Origin: Meiothermus taiwanensis DSM 14542
GTDB taxonomy: Bacteria; Deinococcota; Deinococci; Deinococcales; Thermaceae
Assembly (NCBI GenBank): GCA_000482765.1
Contig: AXWR01000010.1
Coordinates: 28,516-92,515 of the forward strand
Length of the DNA stretch: 64,000 bases
Direction: 5' to 3'
Below are positions 63,201 to 64,000 of this stretch, piece after piece. Both the position numbers and the translations under genes were made by a program. Below the pieces are notes generated by a model. It saw only the letters and a program-made list of their open reading frames with translations, was not told where the DNA came from and did no database searches. The first letter of the stretch is position 1. Each line of letters starts with the position of its first letter.

Positions 63201-63807
63201 ATTGTGGACTGGCGCGGCTTTGGAATTGCCTCTACAATGGTTTCCTTAATTCGCATACTGGATCACCAATCCAGATTCGGTTGGTTCGGTGCCGCAAGAG
63301 GCGAACCAACCTGGCCGAAGGGATGCGTATCTTTCGCCAAGCGCGGCGAAAGATACCCTCTGGAGGTCTTTGCTTTGCATGACAATCTTTATTGAATCCG
63401 GTATGAAGGCCCACGGCAGGAGCCAGGGAATATTTACCGACTGGGATACAGGACTGTGCTATGCTTTCGAGCAAACAGGCCCTGGCCTGCCGTAGGCAGC
63501 GATAGGTTAGCAAAGGAGGTCTTAATTAAGTCTGAATTCGGCCAGCCGGCTGCGGTACTGCTCGGCCAGCGTAGTGTATTGGGGCCTCCTCCAGTAGGGC
63601 GCTGGCCTACCGGGCGCTAAGCCGAACCACCGGCTGAGGCGCCGAACTCACCGAATCTGGTATCATTCTGCTGAATCATTAAGCGTGGCAGCACCGTCTT
63701 TGTAGCCGCTCCCCAAGCATATTTGCCCCTGTGCTCGGCCGGATACATGTGAGACTCTGAGCGAAAGAGAATAGGGGGAACCGACTCTGGAAAGGAGGTT
63801 CCCCCAG
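63201..63807. repeat. Intergenic region with two repeat copies
   Basis: 607 bases with no convincing gene. One repeat copy runs from about 63268 (CCAGATTCGGTTGGTTCGGT) to GAATCCGGTAT at 63394-63404. A second right end GAATCTGGTAT is at 63653-63663. Between them is a segment with AAAGGAGG (63513-63520) but no ORF after it. From about 63748 the left end of an insertion sequence may begin (TGTGAGACTCTGAGCG). Confidence 0.55.
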
Positions 63808-64000
63808 ATGCAGCTTACTACAGTTGGAAAACCCCTGCTCAAAGCCGCCAACCAAGCCAGCCAGCTCGAACAAGCAGGCGCCGGCGACCCCGTCGTGGCC
63901 GAGCGCCTGCGGAAGCTCAAACTGGTAGAGACCCTCAGAAAAAAGAAAGTTCCCTGGGACGAAGTCCAAAAGCTGGTAGGCATCAGCAAGGCCACCTACC
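63808..64000 (+). CDS. Probable transposase, N-terminal part (cut by window end)
   Basis: An ATG with AAAGGAGG 9 bases upstream opens a frame that runs off the window after 64 codons: MQLTTVGKPLLKAANQASQL ... VVAERLRKLKLVETLRKKKV ... WDEVQKLVGISKATY. The last part is a helix-turn-helix typical of the N-terminus of IS481/IS3-like transposases (integrase-catalytic type). The catalytic domain would lie beyond the window. The family cannot be fixed from this fragment. Confidence 0.6.
   Translation, partial: MQLTTVGKPLLKAANQASQLEQAGAGDPVVAERLRKLKLVETLRKKKVPWDEVQKLVGISKATY

Overview
The window looks like chromosomal DNA of a member of Deinococcota, most likely Meiothermus or a close Thermus relative. 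This is inferred from the high G+C content, strong preference for GC-ending codons, the cinA-thpR-recA cluster followed by rny, a Thermus-like pyrR-pyrB-pyrC operon, the aminofutalosine (mqn) menaquinone genes, a sufC-sufB-sufD-Rieske operon, and large envelope proteins with DUF11-type Ig-like repeats. No database search was possible, so the genus is an inference.

Layout. 1-13 kb is housekeeping: a PfkB kinase divergent from tRNA-Trp, a decayed tyrosine recombinase, rarA, a small membrane protein with a degenerate GGDEF domain, a class V aminotransferase behind a structured leader, a zinc-finger DnaJ, mmsA, then rny, recA, thpR and cinA on the minus strand, and ygfZ. 14-29 kb is a 15-kb minus-strand block of five envelope genes. 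Two junctions overlap as ATGA, and the block is preceded by a promoter and a leader ending in a terminator hairpin next to the first ribosome binding site. 29-33 kb holds a lipoprotein and the pyr operon with PyrR site, leader ORF and attenuator. 33-40 kb carries a tagatose-bisphosphate-type aldolase, a sugar kinase, a cupin, an old-yellow-enzyme homologue, and an acyl-CoA dehydrogenase with its electron carrier EtfBA. 40-48 kb has hisD, isocitrate lyase, an ABC-F ATPase, a divergent PlsY homologue and a LacI-type regulator. 48-55 kb has the suf operon and mqnE-mqnA. 55-63 kb has a GAF-like/GGDEF/degenerate HD-GYP protein next to a TPR-CHAT protein, an orphan solute-binding protein and a type II NADH dehydrogenase. 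The right edge cuts the start of a probable transposase.

Regulation is unusually visible. Three operons (aminotransferase, envelope cluster, pyr) have leaders with a terminator-like hairpin close to the ribosome binding site. Palindromes sit at the promoter regions of the aminotransferase, isocitrate lyase and suf genes. A family of intergenic repeats with ends resembling ATACCRGATTC/GAATCYGGTAT recurs across the window.

The best candidates for something undescribed are the five-gene envelope cluster with its structured leader, the riboswitch-like leader of the aminotransferase, and the cyclase/TPR-CHAT pair.
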